Source: Streptomyces sp. SS1-1 (lineage in GTDB: Bacteria; Actinomycetota; Actinomycetes; Streptomycetales; Streptomycetaceae). From it: DNA of 64,000 nucleotides. Positions within the stretch are counted from its first letter, which is position 1. Every line of letters begins with the position of its first letter. Of this stretch, positions 26,471 through 34,759 are shown piece by piece. The translations under genes were made by a program, and so were the position numbers. The stretch spans positions 930,001-994,000 of the forward strand of contig NZ_WBXN01000004.1 of the NCBI RefSeq assembly GCF_008973465.1, given 5' to 3'. Under the pieces are notes generated by a model, which saw only the letters and a program-made list of their open reading frames with translations, was not told where the DNA came from and ran no database searches.

Positions 26471-27913
26471 GTGACTTCTGCGCCCGCCAAGCCCCGCATC
26501 CCGAACGTCCTCGCCGGACGCTACGCCTCCACCGAGCTCGCCACGCTCTGGTCCCCCGAGCAGAAGGTGAAGCTGGAGCGTCAGCTCTGGCTCGCCGTGC
26601 TGCGGGCCCAGAAGGACCTCGGCATCGAGGTGCCGGACGAGGCGATCGCCGACTACGAGCGGGTCCTCGACACCGTGGACCTGGCGTCGATCGCCGAGCG
26701 CGAGAAGGTCACCCGGCACGACGTGAAGGCGCGGATCGAGGAGTTCAACGCGCTCGCCGGGCACGAGCACGTGCACAAGGGCATGACCTCCCGTGACCTC
26801 ACGGAGAACGTCGAGCAGCTGCAGATCCGCCTCTCGCTGGAGCTGATGCGCGACCGTACGGTGGCCGTGCTGGCCCGTCTCGGCAAGCTGGCCGGTGAGT
26901 ACGCCGAGCTGGTCATGGCCGGCCGCTCGCACAACGTCGCCGCCCAGGCCACCACCCTGGGCAAGCGCTTCGCGACCGCCGCCGACGAGCTGCTCGTGGC
27001 GTACGGCCGGGTCGAGGAGCTGCTGGGCCGCTACCCGCTGCGCGGCATCAAGGGCCCGGTGGGCACCGCCCAGGACATGCTCGACCTGCTCGGCGGGGAC
27101 CCGGTGAAGCTCGCCGAGCTGGAGGACCGGATCGCCGCGCACCTGGGCTTCTCGCAGGCGTTCACGTCGGTCGGCCAGGTCTACCCGCGCTCGCTGGACT
27201 ACGAGGTGGTGACCGCGCTGGTGCAGCTGGCCGGGGCGCCGTCCTCGCTGGCCAAGACGATCCGGCTGATGGCGGGGCACGAGCTGGTGACCGAGGGCTT
27301 CAAGCCGGGCCAGGTCGGCTCCTCCGCGATGCCGCACAAGATGAACACCCGGTCCTGCGAGCGGGTCAACGGCCTGATGGTGATCCTGCGCGGCTACGCC
27401 TCGATGACCGGCGAGCTGGCGGGCGACCAGTGGAACGAGGGCGACGTCTCCTGCTCGGTGGTCCGCCGGGTCGCCCTGCCGGACGCCTTCTTCGCGCTGG
27501 ACGGCCTCCTGGAGACGTTCCTGACGGTCCTCGACGAGTTCGGTGCCTTCCCGGCCGTCGTCGCCCGTGAACTGGACCGCTACCTGCCGTTCCTCGCCAC
27601 CACCAAGGTGCTCATGGGCGCCGTGCGCGCCGGTGTGGGCCGTGAGGTCGCGCACGAGGCGATCAAGGAGCACGCCGTCGCGTCCGCGCTGGCGATGCGG
27701 GAGCAGGGCGCCGAACGCAACGAACTGCTCGACAAGCTGGCCGCCGACGAGCGCATCCCGCTGGACCGGGCGGAGCTGGACGCGCTGATGGCCGACAAGC
27801 TGTCCTTCACGGGTGCCGCCGCCGCGCAGGTCGGTGTGGTCGTGAGCCGGATCGAGGAGATCGTGAAGCAGCGTCCGGAGGCCGCGGGCTACACGCCCGG
27901 CGCGATCCTCTGA
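26471..27913 (+). CDS. purB: Adenylosuccinate lyase
   Basis: 480 residues; purine biosynthesis (SAICAR to AICAR, and adenylosuccinate to AMP). The fumarase-superfamily signature G-S-S-A-M-P-H-K-M-N is intact; H-K-G-M-T-S-R-D-L-T-E-N and the catalytic His region are present. I use GTG at 26471 (V-T-S-A-P-A-K-P-R-I-P-N-V-L-A), the normal actinobacterial PurB start, supported by the -10 box; upstream in-frame residues are Arg/Gly filler. Confidence 0.96.
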   Translation: MTSAPAKPRIPNVLAGRYASTELATLWSPEQKVKLERQLWLAVLRAQKDLGIEVPDEAIADYERVLDTVDLASIAEREKVTRHDVKARIEEFNALAGHEHVHKGMTSRDLTENVEQLQIRLSLELMRDRTVAVLARLGKLAGEYAELVMAGRSHNVAAQATTLGKRFATAADELLVAYGRVEELLGRYPLRGIKGPVGTAQDMLDLLGGDPVKLAELEDRIAAHLGFSQAFTSVGQVYPRSLDYEVVTALVQLAGAPSSLAKTIRLMAGHELVTEGFKPGQVGSSAMPHKMNTRSCERVNGLMVILRGYASMTGELAGDQWNEGDVSCSVVRRVALPDAFFALDGLLETFLTVLDEFGAFPAVVARELDRYLPFLATTKVLMGAVRAGVGREVAHEAIKEHAVASALAMREQGAERNELLDKLAADERIPLDRAELDALMADKLSFTGAAAAQVGVVVSRIEEIVKQRPEAAGYTPGAIL

Positions 27914-27926
27914 CCGGACGCACCGC

Positions 27927-28472
27927 ATGCCGCGCTTCACCGCCGAGCAGTTGGAGGCCGCCCGCGACCGCCTCGTCCCCGACGTGGTCGCGGACGGCCT
28001 GCGTGTGCTGTTCTGCGGGATCAACCCCGGTCTGATGACGGCCGCGACCGGCCATCACTTCGCCCGCCCCGGGAACCGCTTCTGGCCGGTGCTGCACCTG
28101 TCCGGCTTCACGCCGCGGCTGCTGAAGCCGTCGGAACAGGACGAGTTGCCGTCGTACGGGCTGGGCATCACGAATGTCGTCGCGCGGGCGACCGCGCGGG
28201 CCGACGAGCTGAGCGCCGAGGAGTACCGGGAGGGCGGCCGGCTGCTGACCGCCAAGGTGGAGGCGCTGCGGCCGCGCTGGCTCGCCGTCGTCGGAGTGAC
28301 CGCCTACCGGGCGGCGTTCGACGACCGCGGGGCGCGGGTGGGTCCGCAGGAGCGGACGATCGGGCGGACGCGGGTGTGGGTGCTGCCCAACCCGAGCGGG
28401 CTGAACGCGCATTGGACGGCGGCGACGATGGCGGAGGAGTTCGCCCGGCTGCGGGTGGCCGCGCGGGAGTGA
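27927..28472 (+). CDS. mug: G/U mismatch-specific DNA glycosylase (TDG/Mug family)
   Basis: 181 residues. Motif 1 G-I-N-P-G-L with the catalytic Asn, motif 2 N-P-S-G-L-N-A; F-W-P-V-L-H-L-S-G-F pocket. Removes uracil or thymine opposite guanine in base-excision repair. 13 nt after purB, probably cotranscribed. Ends 4 bp from a convergent unknown gene. Confidence 0.92.
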   Translation: MPRFTAEQLEAARDRLVPDVVADGLRVLFCGINPGLMTAATGHHFARPGNRFWPVLHLSGFTPRLLKPSEQDELPSYGLGITNVVARATARADELSAEEYREGGRLLTAKVEALRPRWLAVVGVTAYRAAFDDRGARVGPQERTIGRTRVWVLPNPSGLNAHWTAATMAEEFARLRVAARE

Positions 28473-28476
28473 GCCG

Positions 28477-28890
28477 TCAGGGCGGGTCCCGGTCGGTCAC
28501 CATCAGCAGGAGTGCGGGGTCGGCGTCCGGGTCCCGGTCGGCGACGGCGAGGCTGATCCAGCGGCCGGTGCCCGGCTCCCGCCAGGTCCTCAGGTCGTCC
28601 GCGCGCAGGCCGAGCTCGGCCCAGGGCTCGGGTATCTCCTCGCCCCGGGCCGCTCGTTCCAGCAGCGTCACGCTCCCCCACCGCGCCCCCTCCCCCCAGC
28701 GCTCCTCGAACCGCTCTGTCAGCGCCGCCTCGTGGGCGTACAGGTCGGCGGGCGTACCGCCGCCGGCGGCCTCCAGGACCACGAGAAAGTAGCCGGGGCC
28801 GCCCGGGGCGGGACCCGTCCCGTCGCGCGCGGCGGGGAACCGCCGGGCGCACAACGAGTCGGTCAGGGCCAGGTCGTTCACGACGTCCAT
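28477..28890 (-). CDS. Uncharacterised 137-aa protein with damage-type promoter
   Basis: I do not recognise a family. Acidic, soluble, without signal or membrane segments; Y-F-L-V-V-L-E-A near the start and I-S-L-A-V-A and A-L-L-L-M-V-T-D-R-D near the end look like beta strands, with a helical A-L-T-E-R-F-E-E-R-W in between. ATG at 28890 is supported by a perfect TTGTCAGTG element and a GATACT -10 positioned for a leaderless start. Monocistronic, convergent with mug. A role in the DNA-damage response is inferred from promoter only. Confidence 0.7.
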   Translation of the reverse strand: MDVVNDLALTDSLCARRFPAARDGTGPAPGGPGYFLVVLEAAGGGTPADLYAHEAALTERFEERWGEGARWGSVTLLERAARGEEIPEPWAELGLRADDLRTWREPGTGRWISLAVADRDPDADPALLLMVTDRDPP

Positions 28891-28897
28891 GGGGTGC

Positions 28898-28920
28898 AGT
28901 ATCGCCGTCCCCACTGACAA
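28898..28920 (-). promoter_or_regulatory. RecA-independent damage promoter (PafBC type) for the 137-aa gene
   Basis: Minus strand: TTGTCAGTG (28920-28912), exactly 8 nt, then GATACT (28903-28898), then 7 nt to the ATG. The published consensus is TTGTCRGTG-N8-TANNNT; only the first base of the -10 deviates. Confidence 0.65.
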
Positions 28921-28931
28921 TTGGCGTGGCG

Positions 28932-29639
28932 TCAGGTGTCCCTGCGCCGTACGCTCCACGCCCCCGCGAGGAGGGCGACGGCCGTCCACAGCGCGGTCAC
29001 GGCGAGCCCGGACCACAGTCCGAGGGAACCGTCGTACGCCCGGTGGAGAACGGTCTGACCCGCCTTGTCCGGGAGGAAGTCGGCCACGGTGCCCACCGCG
29101 TCGCCGACGACGAACGACACCACGAGGATGAACGGGATCAGGACGGACAGCGTGGCCGGCCCGCTGCGGAACACGGCCGTCAGACCGGCCGCGAACAGGG
29201 CCATGAGCATGAGGTAGAGGCCGCATCCGACGACCGCGCGTGCCTGCTCCGGGCCGGTCAGGCCGTCCATGCGGGCGACGGCGAGGGCCGCCGCGGCGGT
29301 CACGAGCCCGGTGAGGAGGACCGGCACGGCGACGGCCGTCAGCTTCGCGGCGAACCAGCGCCCGCGGCGCGGGACCGCGGCCAGCGACAGCCGCAGGGCT
29401 CCCCCGTGGTACTCGGCCGCCATGGCCAGGGCACCGAAGGAGACGGCGGCGATCTGGCCGGGCAGCACCCCGGACAGTGCCGTGAACAGCGGGTCGGAGT
29501 CCGGGTCCTCGCCCGTGTCGGCGCCCGCGAGCGCGGAGAACGCCGTGGTCACCACGAACAGCGCGGCCAGCGCGGCCGGAAGGGACCGCAGCGTACGGAT
29601 CTTGAGCCATTCCGAGTGGAGTACGGGTGCGTTCGCCAT
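28932..29639 (-). CDS. ABC-2 type permease
   Basis: 235 residues with six predicted membrane segments and the typical N-terminal S-E-W-L-K-I-R-T-L-R-S amphipathic start. Follows its ATPase after 2 nt. Likely exports a lipid-like compound, antibiotic or peptide; the neighbouring two-component system probably senses the same signal. Confidence 0.88.
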   Translation of the reverse strand: MANAPVLHSEWLKIRTLRSLPAALAALFVVTTAFSALAGADTGEDPDSDPLFTALSGVLPGQIAAVSFGALAMAAEYHGGALRLSLAAVPRRGRWFAAKLTAVAVPVLLTGLVTAAAALAVARMDGLTGPEQARAVVGCGLYLMLMALFAAGLTAVFRSGPATLSVLIPFILVVSFVVGDAVGTVADFLPDKAGQTVLHRAYDGSLGLWSGLAVTALWTAVALLAGAWSVRRRDT

Positions 29640-29641
29640 GG

Positions 29642-30562
29642 TCAGACCTCCTGCGGTTGTGCGGTGAACTCGGTCGCCTCCGAGGTGAGATCCAGATACG
29701 CCTCCTCCAGCGTGCCCTCCTCGGCGGCGAGTTCGAGGAGCGGGACGCCCGCCTGGGAGGCGAGGCGGCCGACGTCGTCCACCTGCGCGTGGCGGACCGT
29801 CCAGTGCCCGTCCTCGTGCCGGTCGGCGTCGAGGCCGTGCCGGGCGAGCAGCGACTCCAGTGCCTCGGCGTCACTGCTGCGGATCCGGACGCGTGGCTCC
29901 ACGCGCGCGGTGATGAAGTCCCGCATCGGGGTGTCGGCCAGCAGCCGGCCGCGGCCCAGGACCACCAGGTGGTCGGCGAACGTCGCGGTCTCGTTCATGA
30001 GATGGCTGGAGACGAGGACCGTACGGCCCTCCTCCGCGAGGCGGCGCAGCAGTGTGCGGATCCAGACGATGCCCTCCGGGTCGAGGCCGTTGGACGGCTC
30101 GTCGAGCAGTACGACCTCGGGGTCGCCGAGGAGCGCCGCCGCGATGCCGAGCCGCTGGCGCATCCCCAGGGAGTACGTCCTCACCCTGCGCCGCGCCACC
30201 GAGGTGAGTCCCGTCCGCGCCAGCACCTCGTCGGCCCGGGACACCGGGATGCGGTTGCTCGCGGCGAGGACGCGCAGATGGTCGCGTCCGGTGCGGGAGC
30301 CGTGCGCCGCCCCGGCGTCGAGCAGGGCACCGACCGTGCGCAGGGGTTCCTTGAGGGTGGCGTAGGGGCGGCCGCCGACCGTGGCCGTCCCGGACGTGGG
30401 CCGGTCGAGGCCGAGCACGAGCCGCAGGGTGGTGGACTTCCCGGCGCCATTGGGGCCGAGGAAGCCGGTGACACGGCCGGGGAGGACGGTGAAGGTCAGG
30501 TCGTCCACGGCGCGCCTGCCGCCGTACTCCTTGGTGAGGGCCTGGACTTCGATGCTGGTCAT
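29642..30562 (-). CDS. ABC-2 transporter ATPase (DrrA/CcmA-like)
   Basis: 306 residues. Walker A G-P-N-G-A-G-K-S, signature Y-S-L-G-M-R-Q-R-L-G, Walker B V-V-L-L-D-E-P-S-N-G-L-D, then a C-terminal regulatory extension of the DUF4162 type. First gene of a two-gene operon divergent from the histidine kinase gene. Confidence 0.93.
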   Translation of the reverse strand: MTSIEVQALTKEYGGRRAVDDLTFTVLPGRVTGFLGPNGAGKSTTLRLVLGLDRPTSGTATVGGRPYATLKEPLRTVGALLDAGAAHGSRTGRDHLRVLAASNRIPVSRADEVLARTGLTSVARRRVRTYSLGMRQRLGIAAALLGDPEVVLLDEPSNGLDPEGIVWIRTLLRRLAEEGRTVLVSSHLMNETATFADHLVVLGRGRLLADTPMRDFITARVEPRVRIRSSDAEALESLLARHGLDADRHEDGHWTVRHAQVDDVGRLASQAGVPLLELAAEEGTLEEAYLDLTSEATEFTAQPQEV

Positions 30563-30618
30563 GGCCTCAGCCTGACCGGTGAGGGCGGGCCGGGGCCTCC
30601 CCCGCGGGTGGAGAGCGT

Positions 30619-30636
30619 CTCCCCCGTGCGGGGGAG
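30619..30636. promoter_or_regulatory. Inverted repeat in the ABC/two-component control region
   Basis: CTCCCCCG-TG-CGGGGGAG, a perfect 18-bp palindrome with a related half-copy (CCTCCCCCGCGG) about 25 bp to the left. Candidate site for the NarL-type regulator encoded just downstream, controlling both directions. Confidence 0.45.
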
Positions 30637-30641
30637 GTCCG

Positions 30642-30664
30642 TTGTCGGTGGTGCCTGGCACGAT
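30642..30664 (+). promoter_or_regulatory. Weak PafBC-type promoter match before the histidine kinase gene
   Basis: TTGTCGGTG (30642-30650), exactly 8 nt, then CACGAT (30659-30664), 6 nt before the ATG. The -35-like element is a perfect match; the -10 deviates at its first base. Confidence 0.4.
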
Positions 30665-30670
30665 GGCGCG

Positions 30671-31819
30671 ATGGTCCGTCTGCTGCGCCCGTTCGGCCGG
30701 GCGGTGACGTACACACGGCTGCTGCACCTGTTCGTGACCGTCGTGTGGCCGGCGATGCTGATCTTCATCAGGGAGGAGTGGTGGATCTGGCTGGTGGCCG
30801 CCGTCGCGCTCGTCCCCGCGGGGCTGGTGCCGGCCATGCGCACGGTCGAAGGGCTGCAGGCCCGGCTGTTGCTGACCGGGCAGCGCCATGACAGCGACAG
30901 TGCGGGGATCGTCGTCGCCCCGTCCGCGACCTGGGCGGACCGGTGGCGGCTCGTGCTGTGGCTGCAGGCACGGTTCGTCCTCGGGTGTGCCTCGATCGTG
31001 CTGATCGCCCAACTGCTGTTCGCCGTCTCGGATCTGGTGTCGGGGGGCGGGGTCGTGCCGCCGTTCGGTCCGGTGCTCGCGTGGCGGATCGCGCTGGTGC
31101 CCGTACTGCTCGCGGTGCTGGCGGCGACCGTGTGGGGCGCGGGCCGGCTGATCACGGCCCTGGCGGTGCGACTACTCGGGCCGTCCCCCGCCGAGCGGCT
31201 GGCCGCCCTGGAGGAGCGCACCGATCAGCTGCTGGAGCGCACCCGGATCGCCCGGGAGCTGCACGACTCGATCGGGCACGCGCTGACCGTGGCCGTCCTC
31301 CAGGCCGGCGCGGCCCGCGCGGCGGACGATCCGGCGTTCACGCGGCGGGCGTTGGACGCCATCGAGGAGACGGGACGGGCCGCCCTGGAGGACCTGGAGC
31401 GCGTCCTGGGCGTCCTGCGGGAGTCCGGTACACCCGCCGGCTCCCGGCCGACGCTGACGGACGCCGGCCGTCTGCTGGAGTCGGCACGGGCGTCCGGCGC
31501 CGAGGTGGACGCGGATCTGGCGGGGCCTCTGGAGGGCGTGCCGGGGCCGGTCTCCCGGGAGGGCTACCGCATCCTGCAGGAGTCGCTGACGAATGTGCTG
31601 CGGCACGCGGGGCCCGTGCCGGCCCGGGTCCGTGTCAGCGTCGAGGGCGCCGTCCTCCGTCTCGACGTACGCAATCCCCTGCCCGCCGAGCCACCGGAGC
31701 CGGGACGAGGCAGCGGTCTGCGGGGCATACGCGAGCGCGCCGCCCTGCTGGGCGGCCACGCAAGCGCCGGGCCCGTCGGGGACGACTGGCGGGTGCGGGT
31801 GGAGCTGCCGGTGAGGTGA
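30671..31819 (+). CDS. Two-component sensor histidine kinase (HisKA_3 / NarX type)
   Basis: 382 residues. About four membrane helices in the first 170 residues, no extracellular domain of size (intramembrane sensor style), then the phosphoacceptor region R-E-L-H-D-S-I-G-H-A-L-T and a HATPase_c domain with the N-box E-S-L-T-N-V-L-R-H-A and G-S-G-L-R-G-I-R-E-R. 14 nt before its response regulator. DesK/LiaS-like arrangement next to an ABC exporter suggests sensing of membrane stress or an antibiotic. Confidence 0.92.
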   Translation: MVRLLRPFGRAVTYTRLLHLFVTVVWPAMLIFIREEWWIWLVAAVALVPAGLVPAMRTVEGLQARLLLTGQRHDSDSAGIVVAPSATWADRWRLVLWLQARFVLGCASIVLIAQLLFAVSDLVSGGGVVPPFGPVLAWRIALVPVLLAVLAATVWGAGRLITALAVRLLGPSPAERLAALEERTDQLLERTRIARELHDSIGHALTVAVLQAGAARAADDPAFTRRALDAIEETGRAALEDLERVLGVLRESGTPAGSRPTLTDAGRLLESARASGAEVDADLAGPLEGVPGPVSREGYRILQESLTNVLRHAGPVPARVRVSVEGAVLRLDVRNPLPAEPPEPGRGSGLRGIRERAALLGGHASAGPVGDDWRVRVELPVR

Positions 31820-31833
31820 TCTAGCCTGTCGGC

Positions 31834-32496
31834 ATGCCGGTCAGCGTGCTCCTCGTCGACGACGAACCCCTCGTACGGGCGGGCCTGCGGGCCGTACTGG
31901 AGGCGCAGGGCGACATCGAGGTCGTCGGGGAGGCCGCCGACGGGGCGGCGGTGATCCCGCTGGTGCGCCGGCTGCGCCCGGACGTCGTCGCGATGGACGT
32001 ACGGATGCCGCTGCTGGACGGCATCGAGGCCACGCGCGCGGTGCTGCGCACGGTCGCCGAGCCGCCGAAGATCGTCGTGATCACCACCTTCGAGAACGAC
32101 GAGTACGTCTACGAGGCGCTGCGCGCCGGAGCGGACGGCTTCCTGCTGAAGCGGGCCCGCCCGGCGGAGATCGTGCACGCGGTGCGGCTGGTCGCCGCGG
32201 GCGAGTCGCTGCTGTTCCCCGCCTCGGTACGGCGGTTGGCGGCGCGCTACGGGGACGACGGCGGCAACCGTGCGGCGCGCGCGGTGCTGGAGCGGGCCCG
32301 GCTGACGGACCGGGAGGCCGAGGTTCTGCGGCTGATGACGCGTGGGCTGTCGAACGCCGAGATCGCCGAGCGGCTCGTCGTGGGCACCGAGACGGTCAAG
32401 TCGCATGTGAGCGCGGTGCTGGCGAAGCTGGGGGCGCGCGACCGCACACAGGCGGTGATCACGGCGTACGAGTCGGGGTTCGTCGCGCCGGGGTGA
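31834..32496 (+). CDS. NarL/LuxR-family response regulator
   Basis: 220 residues. Receiver domain with D-D-E, phosphoacceptor Asp in V-A-M-D-V-R-M-P, conserved Thr (T-T-F) and Lys (L-L-K-R); C-terminal LuxR HTH L-T-D-R-E-A-E-V-L-R ... N-A-E-I-A-E-R-L ... V-K-S-H-V. Own TAGCCT -10 box 6 nt before the ATG hints at an additional leaderless transcript besides cotranscription with the kinase. Confidence 0.95.
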   Translation: MPVSVLLVDDEPLVRAGLRAVLEAQGDIEVVGEAADGAAVIPLVRRLRPDVVAMDVRMPLLDGIEATRAVLRTVAEPPKIVVITTFENDEYVYEALRAGADGFLLKRARPAEIVHAVRLVAAGESLLFPASVRRLAARYGDDGGNRAARAVLERARLTDREAEVLRLMTRGLSNAEIAERLVVGTETVKSHVSAVLAKLGARDRTQAVITAYESGFVAPG

Positions 32497-32565
32497 GACG
32501 ACCGGGGCGGCGGGCGGCCCGCGTTCGGTGTGACGCCCGGCACTCGCAGGGGTGGGCGCCCGACG

Positions 32566-32571
32566 AGTAGC
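32566..32571 (+). promoter_or_regulatory. -10 candidate for the ROK gene
   Basis: TAGCAT, 38 nt before the TTG start; the leader contains a good GGGAGGA ribosome-binding site (32597-32603). Confidence 0.4.
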
Positions 32572-32609
32572 ATCCGCCCCACACGCGCACGAGCTGGGAG
32601 GACGGACCT

Positions 32610-33767
32610 TTGGGGCAGCTGACCGGTGGGGATCCCTCGCTGCTGCGAAGGATCAACTCCGCGGTGGTGCTGCACGCGCTGCGTGCCACGGATGCCGCCA
32701 CGCTGACGGAGATCACCCGGGTGACGGGGCTGTCCCGGCCCACCGTCGAGGGGGTCGTCGAGGGGCTGATCGAAGCGGGGCTGGTCGTCGAGAAGGCGGC
32801 CGACGACAGTGTCGCCCGGCGGCAGGGCCGGCCCGCGCGGCGGTTCCGGTTCCGGGCCGAGGCGGGTCATCTGCTGGGCCTGGACATCGGCGCGCACCGG
32901 GTCGCCGCGCTGCTCGCCGACCTGGACGGCCGGGTGATGGGCGCCACCACCAAGGACGTCGACGAGGCGGCCGACGCCGACGAGCGCCTGGAGAAGGTCC
33001 GCACGGCGGTCGTGGAGCTGCTGCGCCGGGCCGGGGTCGCACGCGGCTCGCTGCGGGCCGTGGGGGTGGCGACGCCGGGCATCGTGGAGGCCGACGGCAC
33101 CGTGCGGCTGGGGGCGGCGCTGCCCGGCTGGACCGGGCTGCGGCTGGGCGAGCGGCTGAGCCGGTCCTTCAAGTGCCCGGTGCTGGTGGAGAACGACGCC
33201 AACGCGGCGGCCGTCGCCGAGCACTGGAAGGGGTCGGCGACCGAGTCCGACGACGTGGTGTTCGTGCTGGCGGGGCTGAGTCCCGGTGCCGGTTCGCTGA
33301 TCGGCGGGAAACTGCACCGCGGGTTCGGCGGCGCGGCCGGGGAGATCGGCGCGCTGCACATGCTGGGCCGTGAGGCGACGCCGGAGACGCTGCTGTCGAC
33401 GACGGACGAACCGTTGCGGCCGCTCGACGAGCGGGCCGTGGCGGCGGTGTTCGCCCAGGCCCGTGAGGGCGATCCGCGCGCGCTGGAGGCCGTCGAGCGG
33501 TTCATCCAGCGGCTCGTGCACGACGTGGCCGCCCTGGTCCTCGCCCTGGACCCGGAGCTGGTCGTGGTGGGGGGCTGGGCGGCCGGTCTGGACGGTGTCC
33601 TGGAGCCGCTGCGGCGTGAGTTGTCCCGCTACTGCCTGCGTCCGCCGAACGTGGCCCTGTCCCTGCTCGGTGAGGCCGCCGTGGCGACGGGTGCGCTGCG
33701 GCTCGCCCTCGACCATGTGGAGGAGCAGCTGTTCGCGGTGGAGGGGACGGTCACGGGCCGCCGGTGA
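32610..33767 (+). CDS. ROK-family transcriptional regulator (zinc motif absent)
   Basis: 385 residues: N-terminal winged HTH (about 8-65) and a C-terminal sugar-kinase-like ROK domain. The nucleotide/sugar pocket N-D-A-N-A-A-A-V-A-E and G-E-I-G are present, but the usual C-x-C-G-x-x-G-C zinc cluster is missing; that place reads M-L-G-R-E-A-T-P-E-T-L. TTG start supported by GGGAGGA. Likely a sugar-responsive repressor; no sugar operon is adjacent. Confidence 0.88.
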   Translation: MGQLTGGDPSLLRRINSAVVLHALRATDAATLTEITRVTGLSRPTVEGVVEGLIEAGLVVEKAADDSVARRQGRPARRFRFRAEAGHLLGLDIGAHRVAALLADLDGRVMGATTKDVDEAADADERLEKVRTAVVELLRRAGVARGSLRAVGVATPGIVEADGTVRLGAALPGWTGLRLGERLSRSFKCPVLVENDANAAAVAEHWKGSATESDDVVFVLAGLSPGAGSLIGGKLHRGFGGAAGEIGALHMLGREATPETLLSTTDEPLRPLDERAVAAVFAQAREGDPRALEAVERFIQRLVHDVAALVLALDPELVVVGGWAAGLDGVLEPLRRELSRYCLRPPNVALSLLGEAAVATGALRLALDHVEEQLFAVEGTVTGRR

Positions 33768-33772
33768 GCGTG

Positions 33773-33809
33773 CCCGCGTCCCGGGGCCGGGGTGGTCCGG
33801 GACGCGGGC
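33773..33809. terminator. Terminator between ROK and GntR genes
   Basis: GCCCGCGTCC pairs perfectly with GGACGCGGGC around a G-rich loop. Located between two convergent genes, so probably bidirectional. Confidence 0.75.
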
Positions 33810-33819
33810 TATCGCACGG

Positions 33820-34581
33820 TCAGGAGGCCCGGCGCTCCGGGTCCTCGTGGATCTCCACGCCTCCGGTGTCGCCGAAGGTGAGCCGGCAGGTGTCGGCGCG
33901 GTAGGTGGCGACGGAGAGCGCGGCGGTCCTGCCGTGCGCGAGGTAACGCGTCGTCACGACGAGCACGGGCGCGCCCGGCAGCCGGTCGAGTTCCCTGGCG
34001 TCGTCGGCGCGGGCCGAGCCCAGTTCGACGGCGCTCTCCCGGCCCTCCAGCTCCAGTCGCTGCAGTTCGCGCAGCACGGCACGCGCGCGTGCGGCGCCCG
34101 ACGGGGCGTCGATGGCGGACAGGTCGGGCACCGAGGACTGCGGGACGTAGAGCAGTTCGGCGGCGACCGGCTGACCGTGCGTCACCCGGGAGCGGCGCAC
34201 GGTGTGCACGGGCTCGCCGGCGCCGGTGACCAGGGTGTCGGCGATCGTGGCGGGCGGCGCCGCGAGGGCGCAGTCCGTGGCCTGCCAGCCGTCCTCGGCG
34301 GCTCCCGGCCAGGCGTGCTGCTCGGTGCCCACGGCGACGCCCACGCGCGGCGGTGCGACGGTCGTGCCGACGCCGCGCCGGCGTTGCAGCCTGCCTTCGA
34401 GTTCGAGCTGTTCCAGTGCCTGGCGGAGCGTGGCCCTGGCGACGCCGAAGCGGGCCGCCAGGTCGCGTTCGTTGGGCAGGATCTCGCCCACCGAGAACTC
34501 CGATTCAAGTGCCTCGCTGAGCACGGTCCTCAGGTGCCAGTACTTCGGTTCCGGCACCGTTTCCAGCTGCGTGGTCCCCAC
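33820..34581 (-). CDS. GntR/HutC-family transcriptional regulator
   Basis: 253 residues: winged HTH (L-P-N-E-R-D-L-A-A-R-F-G-V-A-R-A-T-L-R-Q-A-L-E) followed by a UTRA effector domain. I chose GTG at 34581 because GGAGGA lies 4 nt upstream and the deduced transcript starts near 34650, leaving the alternative ATG at 34647 without leader. A DasR-like palindrome overlaps its own -35, suggesting autorepression; amino sugars or a related ligand are possible effectors. Confidence 0.9.
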   Translation of the reverse strand: MGTTQLETVPEPKYWHLRTVLSEALESEFSVGEILPNERDLAARFGVARATLRQALEQLELEGRLQRRRGVGTTVAPPRVGVAVGTEQHAWPGAAEDGWQATDCALAAPPATIADTLVTGAGEPVHTVRRSRVTHGQPVAAELLYVPQSSVPDLSAIDAPSGAARARAVLRELQRLELEGRESAVELGSARADDARELDRLPGAPVLVVTTRYLAHGRTAALSVATYRADTCRLTFGDTGGVEIHEDPERRAS

Positions 34582-34656
34582 CCTGTCCTCCGCAATCGCC
34601 GTGGCCCGGCGGCGTTTCAGCGCCTTGTTTATTAAAGGTTGTTGCACTTGTCAGCG

Positions 34657-34685
34657 ACCATAGGACGGCCCTCACCCTTGGTCAA
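34657..34685 (-). promoter_or_regulatory. Promoter of the GntR gene
   Basis: Minus strand: -35 TTGACC (34685-34680), 17-nt spacer, -10 TATGGT (34662-34657). The best sigma-70-like (HrdB) promoter in the window. Confidence 0.75.
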
Positions 34686-34691
34686 TACCAA
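34678..34691. promoter_or_regulatory. HutC/DasR-like operator
   Basis: TTGGTCAATACCAA: TTGGT and ACCAA arms with a 4-bp centre, matching the TGGT-n4-ACCA core recognised by HutC-subfamily GntR proteins such as DasR. It overlaps the -35 box of the gntR promoter. Confidence 0.65.
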
Positions 34692-34759
34692 TCACCCGGA
34701 CCGCTCACGGGCTGTGATCACGCCAACACGTGGCCTGCCGGCCGACTGTCGGCCCTCTG

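Noticed and set aside
34641..34670. TTGTCAGCG before a TAGGAC as another damage promoter on the plus strand
   Set aside because: The element deviates at a key position and no gene starts downstream on that strand.
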